Shown piece by piece: positions 63,383-64,000 of a stretch of 64,000 nt of DNA. Position 1 is the first letter of the stretch, and each line of letters begins with the position of its first letter. Made by a program: the position numbers and the translations under genes. Below the pieces are notes generated by a model. That model did not search any database, was not told the DNA's origin, and saw nothing but the letters and a program-made list of their open reading frames with translations. The stretch spans positions 951,329 to 1,015,328 of the forward strand of contig JAMPCA010000001.1 of assembly GCA_023666425.1 (NCBI GenBank). The letters are read 5' to 3'. The DNA comes from Muribaculaceae bacterium. GTDB taxonomy: Bacteria > Bacillota > Clostridia > Lachnospirales > Lachnospiraceae.

Positions 63383-64000
63383 CTATGTATTTGGGACTGC
63401 ATTTGTCCGGTAGAGCTCCCGCAGAGCGGTAATCCTGTCCTGCCGTAAACGCATTGCGTTTGTCACAGTTGGATTGATATTCTTCCATGTCAGACAAGTT
63501 CCCTTCTCTTTACATTGAACGAGTGCCTCATAGAGAGACAGTATATTTATGGTATATTTGCTGGAAAAGAAATTTCTTGCCAGAAGCTTAGAACCGCCGT
63601 CATCAGACATAAAATAGCAATAACTTTTTTTCCTGGCCATGTAAAGAGATCTGATTTCCCCAAGGCTTTCATCTGTCTGTGCATAGTGATAAATATCTTC
63701 TGTTGGAAAGGAAAAGTGGTTTAGTTTCTCATAAGCCTCCCGAAAGTATTCTTCATATTCTTCCCTGTCATTATCATCAAGCAGGTAATCATCATAGTCA
63801 ATTACCGAGAGCTGGCGATTATTTATCAGGGTGGGAAGATAGAGATCATTTTTTAATTCTGTGTCGACTACAAATCGATGCATAACAGGATACATGTTCA
63901 GGTCATGCATAATCTGACAAAAAAGAGAGGTGTTCTGCTCATATTTCGTTGTTTTAATGAAAAAGTCAGCATCGATTACAGCCGTTATTTGACCGCCCAT
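63383..64000 (-). CDS. PIN-like domain protein at the right edge
   Basis: 205 residues if the ATG that occupies the last three bases of the window is the start; a longer frame past the edge cannot be excluded. An N-terminal Asp in AVIDADFFIK and a later acidic FMSDDGGSKLLARNF followed by TINILSLYEAL fit the metal-binding Asp pattern of PIN nucleases. No antitoxin gene is visible in the window. RNase activity is inferred. Confidence 0.6.
   Translation of the reverse strand: MGGQITAVIDADFFIKTTKYEQNTSLFCQIMHDLNMYPVMHRFVVDTELKNDLYLPTLINNRQLSVIDYDDYLLDDNDREEYEEYFREAYEKLNHFSFPTEDIYHYAQTDESLGEIRSLYMARKKSYCYFMSDDGGSKLLARNFFSSKYTINILSLYEALVQCKEKGTCLTWKNINPTVTNAMRLRQDRITALRELYRTNAVPNT

Overview
The window looks like chromosome from an anaerobic, spore-forming gut Firmicute of the Lachnospiraceae type. 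The evidence is an alpha/beta-type small acid-soluble spore protein, LplABC-like and Opp-like lipoprotein transporters, a DUF1653 protein, hybrid two-component kinases fused to receiver domains, and short AGGAGG-rich ribosome sites in a moderately GC-rich genome. No phage, complete transposon or CRISPR array is visible. The species cannot be named from this sequence.

Layout: (1) 1-3135, minus strand: tig-clpP-clpX, the trigger factor and Clp protease operon; clpX runs off the left edge. (2) 3288-7750, minus: a heterodimeric ABC exporter followed by an EbsC/YbaK deacylase, preceded by a 360-nt leader with a 27-residue peptide and an intrinsic terminator, which looks like a ribosome-controlled attenuator. 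(3) 7888-9400: SASP, DJ-1/PfpI protein, CYTH protein, tRNA-Ser. (4) 9445-20064: a fructan-utilisation locus (ABC importer, two GH32 enzymes, fructokinase, divergent LacI regulator and a YesL-like membrane protein). LacI-type operators here recur, with the same promoter geometry, in front of the chemoreceptor gene at 21035-23131. (5) 20129-20864: HEPN/MNT toxin-antitoxin pair. (6) 23409-26717: sulfite/nitrite reductase with two unknown proteins and a DUF1653 protein. (7) 26812-26999: a 188-bp fold-back element. (8) 27408-36584: a complete peptide-type ABC importer in which four of the five subunits are unusually enlarged. (9) 36912-38415: tRNA-Leu and a MATE exporter; then an Rpn-like nuclease. 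(10) 39448-40196: six tRNAs, with palindromic repeats between them. (11) 40324-42958: BlaI/BlaR1-like pair plus an unknown coupled protein, with no beta-lactamase. (12) 43100-48010: rdgB, amidase, papain-like peptidase, RNA methyltransferase and rhodanese. (13) 48171-48353: an Asn/Ala/Ser repeat microprotein. (14) 48478-51079: a YtrA-type ABC operon. (15) 51218-53820: C-terminally truncated MocR-type regulator and a second chemoreceptor. (16) 53937-55402: six tRNAs and a RelE/ParE toxin-antitoxin pair. (17) 55581-62517: two hybrid histidine kinases around an orphan sugar-binding lipoprotein. (18) 62610-64000: an unknown membrane protein and a PIN-like protein at the right edge.

How the parts fit: the fructan locus reads as a self-contained system. 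A secreted GH32 lipoprotein would cut polymer, the ABC importer would bring oligomers in, a cytoplasmic GH32 and fructokinase would feed glycolysis, and LacI would control both the operon and probably a chemoreceptor. Both large importers carry a stable hairpin just after the binding-protein gene, which fits making more binding protein than permease.
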